In this document: positions 12,250-23,168 of the stretch, piece by piece
Layout of the letters: each line of letters begins with the position of its first letter
Numbering within the stretch: position 1 is the first letter of the stretch
From: Smallanthus sonchifolius
Lineage: Eukaryota; Streptophyta; Magnoliopsida; Asterales; Asteraceae
Assembly (NCBI GenBank): GCA_023525975.1
Contig: CM042020.1
Location: 16,083,001 to 16,147,000, forward strand
Length of the DNA stretch: 64,000 nucleotides
Direction: 5' to 3'
Made by a program: the position numbers and the translations under genes
Notes under the pieces: generated by a model
The model's input: the letters and a program-made list of their open reading frames with translations, nothing else
Database searches by the model: none
Told to the model about the DNA's origin: nothing

Positions 12250-13170
12250 GCATTCTTGTTCAAACACAACTTAAACTATTATATGTTTGACGTATTCTTG
12301 TTCAAACACAATTCTATGTTTGACGTATTCTTGTTCAAACACAATTTAAACTATTCTATGTTTGAAGTATTCTTGTTCAAACACAATTCTATGTTTGACG
12401 TATTCTTGTTCAAACACTACGAATGTGTAAAGACTTTAAACTACTCCATGTTTGACGTATTCTTGTTCAAACATGATGAACATATAAGACTTTTAAACTA
12501 CTCAAGGTTTGACGTATTCTTGTTCAAACATGATGAACGTATAAGACTTTAAACTACTCCATGTTTGACGTATTCTTGTTCAAACATGATGAACGTATAA
12601 GACTTTAAACTACTCCATGTTTGACGTATTCTTGTTCAAACATGATGAACGTATAAGACTTTAAACTACTCCATGTTTGACGTATTCTTGTTCAAACATG
12701 ATGAACGTATAAGACTTTAAACTACTCTATGTTTGACGTATTCTTGTTCAAACATGATGAACGCATAAGACTTTAAACTACTCCATGTTTGACGTATGCT
12801 TGTTCAAACATGATGAACGTATAAGACTTTTAAACTACTCAAGGTTTGATGTATTCTTGATCAAACACGAGGAAAGTGTAAAGACTTTAAACTACTCCAT
12901 GTTTGACGTATGCTTGTTCAAACATGATGAACGTATAAGACTTTTGAACTACTCAAGGTTTGATGTATTCTTGATCAAACACGAGGAAAGTGTAAAGACT
13001 TTAAACTACTCCATGTTTAACGTATGCTTGTTCAAACATGATGAACGTAAAAGACTTTTAAACTACTCAAGGTTTGGCGTATTCTTGATCAAACACGAGG
13101 AAAGTGTAAAGACTTTAAACTACTCGATGTTTGATGTAGTCTTATTCAAACACGAGGAAACTTTGAAACT
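12250..13170 (+). repeat. 56/57-bp tandem repeat array, about 18 units, with palindromic core
   Basis: Unit: GACTTTAAACTACTCCATG, then TTTGACGTATTCTTG, then TTCAAACATGATGAACG. Near-identical 56-bp spacing is clear from about 12545 to 12770. 57-bp variants follow to 13170 and shorter 36-40-bp units lie at the left. Each unit holds arms CATGTTTGA and TCAAACATG around an 11-nt loop. A variant set has GTTTGAT with ATCAAAC, so the pair next to the loop changed to a matching one. The open frames here exist because 57 is a multiple of three and are not evidence of a protein. Confidence 0.9.
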
Positions 13171-13846
13171 CTAAATCTTGTCACATTCTTCTCTCTTTAA
13201 TCATTGAATGACGTTTCTCTCTAAGGGACTCGCTAATCAATGATCACTCTTATGTGAAAACTATAGTCGTGTGTTAAACAAATTCTTGTACTCTTTCTTG
13301 ATCCGCACACAAACGGAAGGACCTATGCAGACTATACGACGACTTGAATGCTTGCGGGTGCACACGTAAGTATGAAAATCGGTGTATGGAAAAACATAGT
13401 AAACTCTATCGTGTGCTATGATCTAAGACTTATCGTAAAAGGTAGCCACGGAACTTAGGCACCGTAGCAATCCTTAGACGTAATAGTCTACAAACTCAAA
13501 TCATTACACTATCATCAAATCCATCCCGAGTGGTGCATCTCACTCTAAATCATGAATGAAAATTCATCAGTCATTCTCTCAAAATACATTCCTGAAAACA
13601 ACTCTTCATATATTTCAATGAAACTATATGCTCTTGACAACCATATGCTTTGAAAATTTAGAAACTCAAGCAAAAATCTTATTCATATGGATATTTTCCC
13701 TTTAAGAAATCTAAACGTAACCCAGGATTTACTTGGGAACGTAAGGTATCCTTTATCCATTGTCCTTATGCGTACCATGGACTTAAATTCTGAGCTAAAC
13801 CCTTCTATTTTAATTTTGGGACGAAATTTCCAAAAGTAGGGGAGAC
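13171..13846 (+). other. 3' untranslated part and polypurine tract of element D
   Basis: No coding domain seen. It ends in GGGACGAAATTTCC and a polypurine tract immediately before the 3' LTR at 13847, the priming site for plus-strand DNA in gypsy elements. Confidence 0.7.
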
Positions 13847-14159
13847 TGTAATATCTGAGATATTCCGACCTATCTTTTGCACGTATTACTAAATTTAAAA
13901 CTCGATTTCATGATAAATCTATTCTCGTAAAACAATAAAAATTGATTTTAAATTAATATATAAAGAATGTACACTTGAAGCATATAAATATATATATATA
14001 TATATGTATACATATATGTGAAATTTATTTAAAGGTATAAATATATACATATATATAAGCTCTTGAAACTTTGTAAATATATAGATAATATAAAATTATC
14101 TTAACTATTTAAAATTTATAAACTAACCTTATGAACTTATAAAACTTGTTTATTCATAT

Positions 14160-14203
<44 letters not shown>

Positions 14204-16800
14204 AAAACATATTTGTTCAACCCAAAAGTCCAGGGACTAAAACTGTCACTTTGGAAAACTTATTCTAAACTAAATTTCAAGATTTATACACTAAATGAAA
14301 ATAACAGCAAACTACAGGGACCGACCGCGTAATTTCCCCAAACTTTCGAAAGCAACAAATGGTTCCAGGTTCGAGTCCCGTTCCAACCGGTTTCGAGCAC
14401 AAATTTCCCAAAAACGTGAAACAGTCCAGGTTCACTGAACCTCGGGCATCCTAGCTCGCATGCGACTCGAAACCAACAACCATCAATGCTCGACTTGCCG
14501 CCACGGCCGCGCATGGGTCCGAATTTAAAGTCGTCGGCTTCAACCCCCACCTCACCAACCGTTCACACATTTAATGCCAGAATCGGCTATAAAATCGAAC
14601 CCAGTAGCATCAACGACAACACACTACAACTCACTACGCTCTCAATTCGTTCAAACATACCTGCATTTGACGATTGGAACCGTGGACCGCGACCTCGACC
14701 TTCAAGCGCGTTCTCACTTGTTACTACATAAAATCAGGTAATCCTTGTATGCATCACGATCGATTTCACGAGAGGATCAAAAGCCCTCTGTTTAATTTCA
14801 TAAACAGAGGGTGATTCGATCCGTATTTGGACGAATTCGATTCTAGGGTTCATATCAATTTGGGGCTGTTTGGGAGTGTTGTTTAAAAATTTCTTTTTCC
14901 AGATAAATACCATCGAGACCCGTAGGCGAAGTGGTTAGACTTGTGTGTGTGCTTAGTAACTCGGTCCCAGACCCGAGTTCGAATCCGTAAACCGGTTTTG
15001 TCCATTTTATTTTTTTATCCATTTCCAAGCAGTTTTTACACTTTTAATAAATTTTATAAATTCTGCTAAACTTTTATAAACTCAAAGATGATTTTTATTT
15101 ATACTTTTAATTTCTGGAACTACTTTAATTAATTAAAACTTGTACTAAATAATCCTTTAAAAATAGTTCTAAACCCTTAAAAATTATAAAAATATTTTTT
15201 AAACTTTATAAAACTTATGTTCTAAACAAGAGGTACTTTATAAAAATTCGAAGCTGGAAATTTGTTATTTATTTCCTAAATATTACAAACTTATAAACCT
15301 TATAACACTCGATAGAAACTTTAAAAATATTTATAAACTTGTAAGCTTTATAAACTTATAATGTAAACATTGTAGAGAAATCCTATTTAACTTTTTTATA
15401 AATGCTTATTATTTAAACCTATAACCACAGTTTAATCATTATTTAACTATACGTGTTTTAATAAATACTTAATACTTAAATGCTTTAATGAATCGTAAAT
15501 GATTTATATTGACTCTTTTCAATTAGATAAATATTTTAAATAATTATCTATCCTTAATAATTATGCATTCTTGAAATGATTATACTAAAACCCTAATTAT
15601 TATTAAAAATTCAAAATAATAATTATCATTATATATCCTTTAAATAATTATTATAAATCTTTAATAATTATTTGTTTCTTGAATAATTATGGTTAAACTT
15701 TAATAATTATTTAGTCTTTCATTTAACAAATACTTCAACTCCATTTACGGATACTTATAATACTGTTTTGATTATTACTTAACAGGTGTAATTAATAGTA
15801 GTAAAACTTTTGGATAATTATTTTGATTATTCTAAACTATAAACTTATCAAACTTCGATATTCAAGTCTTGCGTCATTCATTTGAAACCTTTACTTTAAA
15901 CTTGATCTTATGACACAAATCGTTCTCATCTCCCATTTGGAACCCTAGTCGAATCTTGAAATCTTAGATCCTTTGTCTTAGACTTTTAGAAATAAACTTA
16001 AATCTTTAGACTTGCATTCTTAGGCTTATTGTGAGGATGTTCTCCCTCTCAAAGTCTTGCAAACTTACTCTTATCGGATACTCTTCCTCAATCCATGTGA
16101 GTATACTTAGCCCCTTTTTCCTTTCTATACTTTTGGGGTGAAACATGTTCAAAACTTTAAACTTATACAATTCTTGTACAACTATGACTAGATGTTTATT
16201 CTTATGTTAAACTTGAGACTTGTATGCTTAGATTAAACTTAAAACTAGCACATTCATTAACTTTGATCAAGCCTATGGTAACAATGATAGATCTATTGCA
16301 TTTGACCAATCCACCTTGATTGATTGACCCCTTCGGGGGGGAGCCCTTGGTGATTGTTACTGAATTAAACTTTAAACTTGAGACTTATAAGGGTAACCCG
16401 CGGGTTATGCCTAAACTTGGTTGGAGGGTTGAAGTGCACAATGTTTAAGATACTTGTTTCTCATACTTACATTATAGAATGCATATATCATAGTGAATTG
16501 TAATTCTTTCCAAATACTTGTTAAACTGCGTCAAAACATTTGTATCTTACCAACTATTTTGTAGTTGACAGATTCTTTCACATGTTTCAGGTTCTACATC
16601 ATGAGACTTGTTTGTGATCACATAGGACGCTTTGGACCTAGACTACTTATTAAATAAACGTTGTATACTTGTTATTTCCTTTGTATTGAACCTTTGAATC
16701 TATTTATTAATGAAATATTGAAACTTTAATAGTCAAACTTGTGCTATTGAACAACCGCGTCCGCCCCGACGTATAATCCGTCGTCGGTTGGGGTGTAACA
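13847..16800 (+). mobile_element. 3' LTR of element D (2954 bp)
   Basis: Starts TGTAATATCTGAG and ends CGTCGGTTGGGGTGTAACA, followed by the ATACA duplication. Its 3' kilobase shares motifs with the LTRs at 18354-20655 and (reversed) 27731-28741: an AGATCTATTG phrase, a glycine-codon-like GGTTATGCC phrase and the GTCGGTTGGGGTGT end. They are therefore one superfamily. It is very AT-rich at 15000-15850, with repeated TAATAATTATT. It contains tRNA-like B-box sequences near 14368 and 14976. Confidence 0.85.
14916..14992 (+). repeat. tRNA-like (SINE-head-like) sequence inside LTR D
   Basis: Pol III internal promoter-like boxes in the right order: A box TAGGCGAAGTGG (14923-14934) and B box AGTTCGAATCC (14976-14986), about 41 nt apart. 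The T-arm pairs poorly, so this is not an intact tRNA gene. Most likely it is a tRNA-derived SINE head or an old tRNA pseudogene. Confidence 0.6.
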
Positions 16801-17383
16801 ATACACCCCCCCCCCATTTCTCTGTAAATTATGACCAGCTTCATCATCACTTCATTTAAATCCTCAAAAAACACAACTAACCAACTCCAGGATTTTATTC
16901 TTTTATTCTTTTGCAAAGATCCAAAACAGCAAATCCTTGGGTCCAAGTTGTTCCAGTATCCATCCCCTATTAAAGAAGTATCCCGGATACTCGTAGCCTA
17001 CATATTCAGGTTTGAATACCTAAACAAGATGATTCTTTTTCCGAAAGACCCAAAGCAGCCACATCTTCACAAATAGAACGAGACCTTTAGCCGATGACGA
17101 CCCAGTTGCTCCCATTAGTTCAACATTCATACCCTATTAAATAAGTATCCCGGATACTCGTAGCCTACATTTTCAGGTATGGACACTTAAACAATGTATG
17201 ACAAGTGGTATCATCCAACAAAAATCTTGTCCGTGTTTCTCCAAGCCACATCGTATACAAATTCTAGTCTGGAAAAACCAAAATTACTATCTTCTCAAAA
17301 ATGGCCCGAAACACGCGTACAAATGATCCCTAAAAAATTTAGCCAAGTAAAGTTTTTTTTTTTGAATCCCAGATGCTAGTTCA

Positions 17384-17610
17384 TGCGTACTTAGTAAATA
17401 CGCACATAAAGGGTGTTCATGCGTATTTAGTAAATACGCAAAGCCAAGTACCCATGCATACTTGTTAAGTGTGCAGAGAAATGCTCTTGCGTACTTAGCT
17501 AAGTACGCAGGTCACTTCTCATGCGTACTTACTAAGTACGCAGGGCTAACCCATGCCTACTTAGCAAGTACGCGGAAAAGGTGATTCTACGTACTTGTTC
17601 AGTACATCAG
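17384..17610 (+). repeat. 33-36-bp-period hairpin array in copia C (7 units)
   Basis: Units begin near 17384, 17420, 17455, 17488, 17522, 17554 and 17588, with 9-nt arms and 3-4-nt loops. Perfect units: TGCGTACTT with AAGTACGCA (17488 and 17522), and TGCGTATTT with AAATACGCA (17420), a double change that keeps pairing. The unit at 17455 keeps pairing through a T-G wobble. The right-most units are degraded. Confidence 0.9.
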
Positions 17611-17836
17611 TTTTCTTGACGGATCTTGAGGAGAATGCTCGAAAAGTGATGGATCTGAGAAATTGATGCTTCCAAAAGCTTAGAAATCATCATCTAACAA
17701 ACCCTTAGCCCTCCAAACACCAAATGAAGTGATAACAAACTCGATTTTAAGGATTTTAGGTCTGAAAAAGTATGAACTCGTATCTGCTCAAAACCCTAAA
17801 AAATCAAAACTGGAACACAAATCAACGAACACCGAG

Positions 17837-17848
17837 GCTCTGATACCA
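17837..17848 (-). other. Primer-binding site (tRNA-Met) of copia C
   Basis: Minus strand reads TGGTATCAGAGC, perfectly complementary to the 3' end of initiator tRNA-Met, two bases inside the LTR end at 17851. This fixes the element's orientation as minus. Confidence 0.93.
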
Positions 17849-17850
17849 CT

Positions 17851-18353
17851 TGTAGGTCCCGGAGCCTCGTCGCGCAGCGGAGATAACACGGACTTGTTCT
17901 GTGATTTGTGTGGGAACTAAGAAAACGAGACAGAGAATACATGAACAACAAACAAGAGAATGAAACGATACGTAATACATAACATAGAAGTCATCCTGTA
18001 TTACAGACTACATACCGAAGGAGCACACATCTCTCATCTAAGCTCACGGTCCAGGGGTCGGGAGAGCTCGTCCCGACCCGGACACCTCTCAACCTAGTTC
18101 CAGAGTTCCACCGACAAATGAAGACAAGTCTTCTATTTATAGGGGCAGGAACACTACCTGCGTACTTGGCTAAGTACGCAGGGCATTGGTCATGCATACT
18201 TGCTAAGTACACAAGGCAAAAGCCTTGCGTACTTACTAAGTACGCAGGACCAACTGGTGAACAAGCTAAGTACGCAGGAACACCCTCCTGCGTACTAGCC
18301 TAGTACACCGATACATAGAATTTAATCTATAGTTACTAAAACATGCTTCTACA
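17851..18353 (-). mobile_element. 5' LTR of copia C (503 bp)
   Basis: Plus-strand boundaries TGTAGGTCCCGG and ATGCTTCTACA, with the primer site abutting the inner end. It contains five GTACTT-type hairpin units at 18159, 18193, 18226, about 18264 (half unit) and 18289. It is closely related to the 439-bp LTR at 8475. Confidence 0.9.
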
Positions 18354-18994
18354 GGAAAAAGTTTTACGAACAAAACCAAAGGATCTTGATGAATCAATTG
18401 AGTCCAAATCAAGCAGATTAACCCCATTCGTCAGTTTTGACTATCCAAAGTCAATCCGAGCCAATTCAGTTACAAATCAAGGAAATTAGACGCGTTTAGA
18501 ACCCGCAAATCACGCATAATTAATTCTCACATGTATTCAGGCCATATACGCGGCTCAATTCATTATCAATTTCTGATTTAATGCGTGAATCATTGTCGAT
18601 AGTTGTTTCCTATCAATCCGGTACGAATCGAACAAATTAAGTGAAGTTGATCCATTTGAATTACTCCCTCACCTTCACAAACACCTATACAATCTCTCTA
18701 CACACTCACAGACTCGATATTCCACCTCGGGTTTACGTTCGAACGCCAAGAACATCGGAACTGTTGGTCTGACTTTCCTCACTCGTTCCTTCACCAAATC
18801 AGGTATTTATGGTGCCATCGTAATCGTTTTAACCCAGTGATCGAAATCTCCATGGTCGGAGCTTCGATCTGTTGCTTATCTAGTCAATTCCATGGTTAGG
18901 GTTACGGGTATTCAAAGGGTGGGGGGGGGGGACGAAGGGACTTGGGGATTAAGGGTTTTCAATTTTCACACCCGCTCATTTATCAAGGCATTGC

Positions 18995-19077
18995 CCAGAC
19001 ACAACGGTTAAGTCACTTCGGTCCTACGAGTTTGGTTGCGGGTTCGAAGCCCATGCCCGCATCCTTTTTGCCTTTTA
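18995..19077 (+). repeat. tRNA-like sequence 1 in LTR E
   Basis: B box GGTTCGAAGCC (19041-19051) within GCGGGTTCGAAGCCC, an A-box-like ACAACGGTTAAGTC upstream, and T-runs (CTTTTTGCCTTTT, about 19064-19077) that resemble a Pol III terminator. Pairing is incomplete, so this is a tRNA-derived relic rather than a working tRNA gene. Confidence 0.55.
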
Positions 19078-19147
19078 GTGATACCCAAACCCGTTTCCCC
19101 TTCAGACTTCACATTAAAACTGTAATAAAACCGAGTTCTATCACCAC

Positions 19148-19215
19148 TGACCTTTGGGTCTAGCGGTAGATCGCTTCTGTCATACAGGATCCACTCGGGT
19201 TCGAGCCGGGTGGTC
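19148..19215 (+). repeat. tRNA-like sequence 2 in LTR E
   Basis: A box TGGGTCTAGCGG (19155-19166) and B box GGTTCGAGCC (19198-19207) at tRNA-like spacing. A 7-bp stem CACTCGG with CCGGGTG encloses the B box, followed by a long T-run (from about 19224). It is the best Pol III promoter candidate in the window, but the acceptor stem is not evident. Confidence 0.6.
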
Positions 19216-19376
19216 CTCAATTATTTTTTTTTGGGTCAGTTTTAATATCTTAAATATTTTATAAAAATTAGTTTATGAAACCTACAGCCTATAGAACTGT
19301 TTTAGTACAATAATCAACAAATTTTAGAGGAAAACAATTATTTTCATAATTTAAGCTGTCTAAGACTTTATTTCTA

Positions 19377-19408
<32 letters not shown>

Positions 19409-20655
19409 TAATTACGGTTTAAACATATTAAACAAATTCCCACATATATTAATATTCTTATTTACACCCACTTTTGAGACACATCATAAATAAAAAAAAA
19501 GCTTTAATTATTTAAATTGATTATCTTTTACAACATTAAGCCATTAGGGTTGAAATTATATTTAAACAAATATAATTTAACACTACTCACCCTTTAAAGA
19601 CACACTTTTATAAATGAATAACTAAAAAGGATTTATTTATTTAAATTATTTATTTATTGTAGATACAACCCTAAGTCAACTATCATATTCGTTAAATTCA
19701 TATATACTCTGAATTTACAAATACACACCTCAACTTAGTTACACCCTTTACATGAAATGACACAACTCTTTGTACAAAGCCACGCACAACAGAACCCCGT
19801 TAAACCCTAGACTTACATTAGACCTTGCGCATAACATTAATTCAACTCTATACATTTGCACTCTAGAACGAACCTAGTGACTTACAACACACTGTTGCAA
19901 TCTATTCTCTTGGGCAACCTGCATCTGTGATACAAGTGAGTTTACATAACCCTTTTCATTTTTGTACATTTTGGGGTGAACATGATTTACATTAAAACAA
20001 CTTGCAATATTACACAATACAATTCTACATTATGATTTCATGTGACTATTTGTGCATTATGCTTGAATGCTATGAGTTAATACTACACATACATGACGCA
20101 ACTCGTACAATCATTAACTCCGTACAAGCCAACGGTTAACAAAGATAGATCTATTGAGTCTGACAAACCCACCCGGGTAGGGTGTTTGTTACCGACAACA
20201 CATCAGGATAACACTAGGTGTTATGCCCAACATTAGGATAACCTGCGGGTTATGCCCTTTAGTCACAAGGTTTGATTGTACACCAAGTATGACTATAGAT
20301 TCTCCATAAGTGCCTTATATGCCATGTAATCATATGAATTGTACAAAACATTTTGAAAATCTTATTTGTGTGTCAAAACTTATTTATGCTCACCAACTTT
20401 TTAGTTGATCCTTGTTTTTAAATCATGTTTCAGGTACAAACATTTGAGTTGATCAAGTTTGCTTCACATAGGTTGTGGACCTAGTTAATCAAATAAAGAA
20501 CATGCTATGTACTTCTCAATTTTTTGTATTTGAGGATTTTGTTGAGTTATGAATTGAGATCTGATGATTAATATATTATAACATATTCAACCATGTGCTC
20601 ATGAACAGTCTCCATGTCCCGACCCGACGTTTCCGCCATCGGTTGGGGTGTGACA

Positions 20656-23168
20656 GGTACCCATTACCTCGGATTGATGACCTCTTCGATCAATTGCAAG
20701 GGGAGTCATGGCTTTTAAAATTGATTTGAAGTCCGGGTATCATCAGTTGAAAGTGAAAGAAGATGATGTTCATAAGACTGCTTTTCGCACTCGATACGGT
20801 CACTATGAGTTCACATTTATGCCATTCGGTTTAACCAACGCGCCCGCGGTTTTCATGGATCTTATGAACCGGGTGTGTAGAACGTTCCTCGACCGTTCGG
20901 TAATAGTGTTTATTGACGATCTTCTCATTTATTCAAGAAGCGAGGATGATCATACTTGTCATTTGCGTGAGATTCTTGAAGTTCTTCAAAGGGAAAAGCT
21001 TTATGCAAAATTTCCTAAGTGTGCATTTTGGTTGCGCGAAATCCAATTTTTGGGTCATGTGATTAATGAGAAAGGGATTACAGTTGGCCCATCCAAGATA
21101 GTGGCGGTAAAAGATTGGTCATCACCGAAGACGCCTTCGAAGATTCGAAGTTTCTTGGGGTTGGCGGGTTATTATCGACGGTTTATTGAAAACTTCTCTC
21201 GGATTACTTTGCCAATGATGAAGTTGACGCGTAAAGAGACTAAGTTTGTATGGGGTTCCGAGCAAGAATCTGCCTTTCGACTCTTGAAAGAAAATTTGAC
21301 TAAGGCGCCTGTTTTATCCTTGCCGGACGGGACCGAAGATTTTGTTGTGTATTCGGATGCCTCACAATCGGGGTTGGGTTGTGTTTTTATGCAAAGGGGG
21401 AAAGTAATAGCTTATGCGTCTAGGCAATTGAAGATTCACGAGGTGAATTACCGTACCCATGATTTAGAACTTACGGCCATGGTTTTTGCGCTCAAGATTT
21501 GGAGGCATTATTTGTATGGGGCTAAGTGTACGTTATACACGGATCACTAAAGTCTTATGTACTTCTTTGACCAAAAGGACCTCAACATGAGGCAAAGGCG
21601 GCGGCTTGAATTGGTCAAAGAATATGATTGTGAAATACTTTATCATCCGGGTAAAGCGAATGTAGTAGCGGATGCGCTGAGTCGAAAGACGAGTCATACA
21701 CCTTTCAAGGTGAAGTCATTTAAGATGACTATTTCATCATCTCTTATTGATGAAATCCGAGAGGCTCAAGTGTTAGCACTTGGTGGTGATTTGAAGAAGG
21801 AACGAATGGTTGCTTATGTTGACAAGCTTTGGGAAAATAGTTCGGGGTTAAAGACATGCTTTGATAGAATTTGGATACCTAGGTTGTCAAGTGTTTTGAC
21901 AACTATTTTGGATGAGGCGCATAAATCCAAGTATTCTATCCATCCGGGGGGGCCACAAAAATGTTTTATGATTTGAGGTATCATTTTTTGTGGCCGGGTA
22001 TAAGGCGTGATATTGTTAAGCATGTGGAGAGATGTCTTACATGCTTAAGAGTAAAGGCGGAGCACCAAAAGCCGTATGGAAAGCTTCAACCGCTTGAAAT
22101 ACAGCTTTGGAAATGGGAGAACATAACCATGGATTTGATCACTAAACTACCAAAGACTCGAAAAGGCTATGATGCGATATGGGTAGTAGTGGATTGGTTA
22201 ACAAAGAGTGCACATTTCCTTCCTATAAAGGAAACGTATTCATCGGATAGATTGGCGGAATTGTATGTGAAGGAAATTGTGTCACGTCATGGTGTACCAG
22301 TGACGATTATATCGGATCATGATACGAGATTTACTTCTCATTTTTTGAAGAAATTCCATGAGGATATGGAGACTAGATTGAATCTTAGCACCGCTTATCA
22401 TCCACAAACGGATGGTCAAAGCGAGCGAATGATTCAAACGCTCGAGGATATGTTGCGAGCGTGTGCTTTGGATTTTGGGGGTAATTGGGACGACCATTTA
22501 CCGTTGGCGGAATTTTCTTATAAAAATAGCTACCATTCTAGTATTGGTATGTCGCCTTTTGAGGCATTGTATGGGAGGAAATGTCGAACACCCGTGTGTT
22601 GGGGTGAAATTGGTCAACGGGAACTTGGTAGCAAAGAGGTGGTCAAGGAAACTAATAGTAGTATTGACCAAATAAGGGCACGCTTGAAGGCGGCTCAAGA
22701 TCGCCAAAAGTCCTATGCGGATAATAGAAAGCGGGCGATTGAGTTTCAAGTGGGGGAGTTTGTGCTTTTGAAAGTCTATCCTTGGAAAGGGGTAATACGG
22801 TTTAGGAAACGGGGGAAGTTAAGTCCACGTTTCATCGGACCGTTTAAGGTGATAGCAAGGGTGGGTGCGATGGCTTATCATTTGGAGCTACCGGAGGGAC
22901 TAAGTAGACTTCATAACACGTTTCATGTGTCTCATTTATGAAAATGTTTGGCGGATGAATCTACTTTTGTTTCATTGGATGATATTGAATTGGATGAAAA
23001 ATTGAATTATGTTGAGAAACTTATAGCAATCTTGGATAGAAAAGTGAAGCGTTTACGTAATAAAGAGATTAGCCAAGTTTTGGTGAGATGAAAACATAGA
23101 AAGGGAGAGGAAATGACTTGGGAAACCGAGGAGGAAATGCTCAAATATTATCCGAACCTTTTTATGTG
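20656..23168 (+). pseudogene. Ty3/gypsy (Tekay/Del-like) pol of element F, RT to chromodomain-like tail
   Basis: Begins inside the RT (YPLPRIDDLFDQLQ) because LTR E is inserted there. Seen: RT FIDD (about 20915); RNase H (SDAS about 21355, DLEL, TDH); integrase HHCC (21920-22060); integrase core with MDLITKLP, SDHDTRF and HPQTDGQSER (22130-22430), so the three acidic positions remain; and a C-terminal FHVSH and chromodomain-like tail. Breaks: a frameshift near 20705, TAA at 21548, a frameshift in a G-run near 21945, TGA at 22939 and TGA near 23088. It is about as decayed as element A but clearly a separate copy. Confidence 0.95.

Larger units (their letters stand above)
9818..16800 (+). mobile_element. 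Large non-coding gypsy derivative D with ATACA target duplication
   Basis: A 5-bp direct repeat ATACA flanks it at 9813-9817 and 16801-16805. Its left end is a 137-bp LTR remnant (9818-9954, starts TGTAATATCTGATAT). The same sequence, with one difference, restarts at 13847 as a full 3' LTR preceded by GGGACGAAATTTCC and a purine tract AAAAGTAGGGGAGAC (13831-13846), the usual gypsy 3' end. The 3.9 kb between holds no recognisable coding domain. A deletion must have removed most of the 5' LTR and the primer site. It fits the category of large retrotransposon derivative (LARD), inserted in copia C. Confidence 0.85.
16801..17850 (-). other. Internal region of copia C, right part, with primer-binding site
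   Basis: Starts with the ATACA duplication of element D. A block CCCTATTAAA(G/T)AAGTATCC with CGGATACTCGTAGCCTAC occurs twice (about 16965 and 17134). No gag or pol is recognised. It holds the hairpin array at 17384-17610 and ends at the LTR. The plus-strand text GCTCTGATACCA (17837-17848) is the reverse complement of the tRNA-Met primer site TGGTATCAGAGC. Confidence 0.75.
8475..18353 (-). mobile_element. Ty1/copia-type element C, non-coding, interrupted by gypsy D
   Basis: Two related LTRs in the same orientation, at 8475-8913 (3' LTR) and 17851-18353 (5' LTR), with the correct minus-strand signals: a tRNA-Met primer site beside the right LTR and a purine tract beside the left one. After removing the nested element at 9818-16800 the internal region is about 1.9 kb and I recognise no gag or pol in it, so it looks like a non-autonomous derivative. 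The two outer flanks do not agree: ATTTC and copia B on the left, GGAAA and a gypsy LTR on the right. The pair may therefore not be one intact insertion. Confidence 0.65.
18354..20655 (+). mobile_element. Gypsy LTR E, 5'-truncated
   Basis: Ends CGCCATCGGTTGGGGTGTGACA at 20655, where the pol gene of element F begins in mid-codon sequence, so E was inserted in F. Its start is lost at the copia C junction. A CT-rich leader-like region (18655-18800) probably holds the transcription start. A G-run (18919-18930), tRNA-like sequences (19001-19077, 19148-19215) and AT-rich sequence follow. Its 3' kilobase resembles LTR D and the reversed LTR at 27731. Confidence 0.75.

Noticed and set aside
12256..13174. 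ORFs of 98 and 129 aa with a 19-residue repeat
   Set aside because: They are open only because 57-bp units keep frame. The 56-bp units between them break it, and there is no support for a protein.
14284..14731. Overlapping ORFs of 88 and 81 aa on opposite strands inside LTR D
   Set aside because: Chance frames in a GC-richer leader region of the LTR. No recognisable domain and no gene structure.
17384..17610. Regularly spaced palindromic repeats look like a CRISPR array
   Set aside because: Plant nuclear context, imperfect 33-36-bp period with similar rather than unique spacers, no cas genes, and location inside a retrotransposon. Recorded as hairpin arrays instead.
19148..19215. Functional tRNA gene
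   Set aside because: Boxes and a T-arm-like stem are present, but no 7-bp acceptor stem or anticodon arm could be drawn. Kept as a tRNA-like relic.
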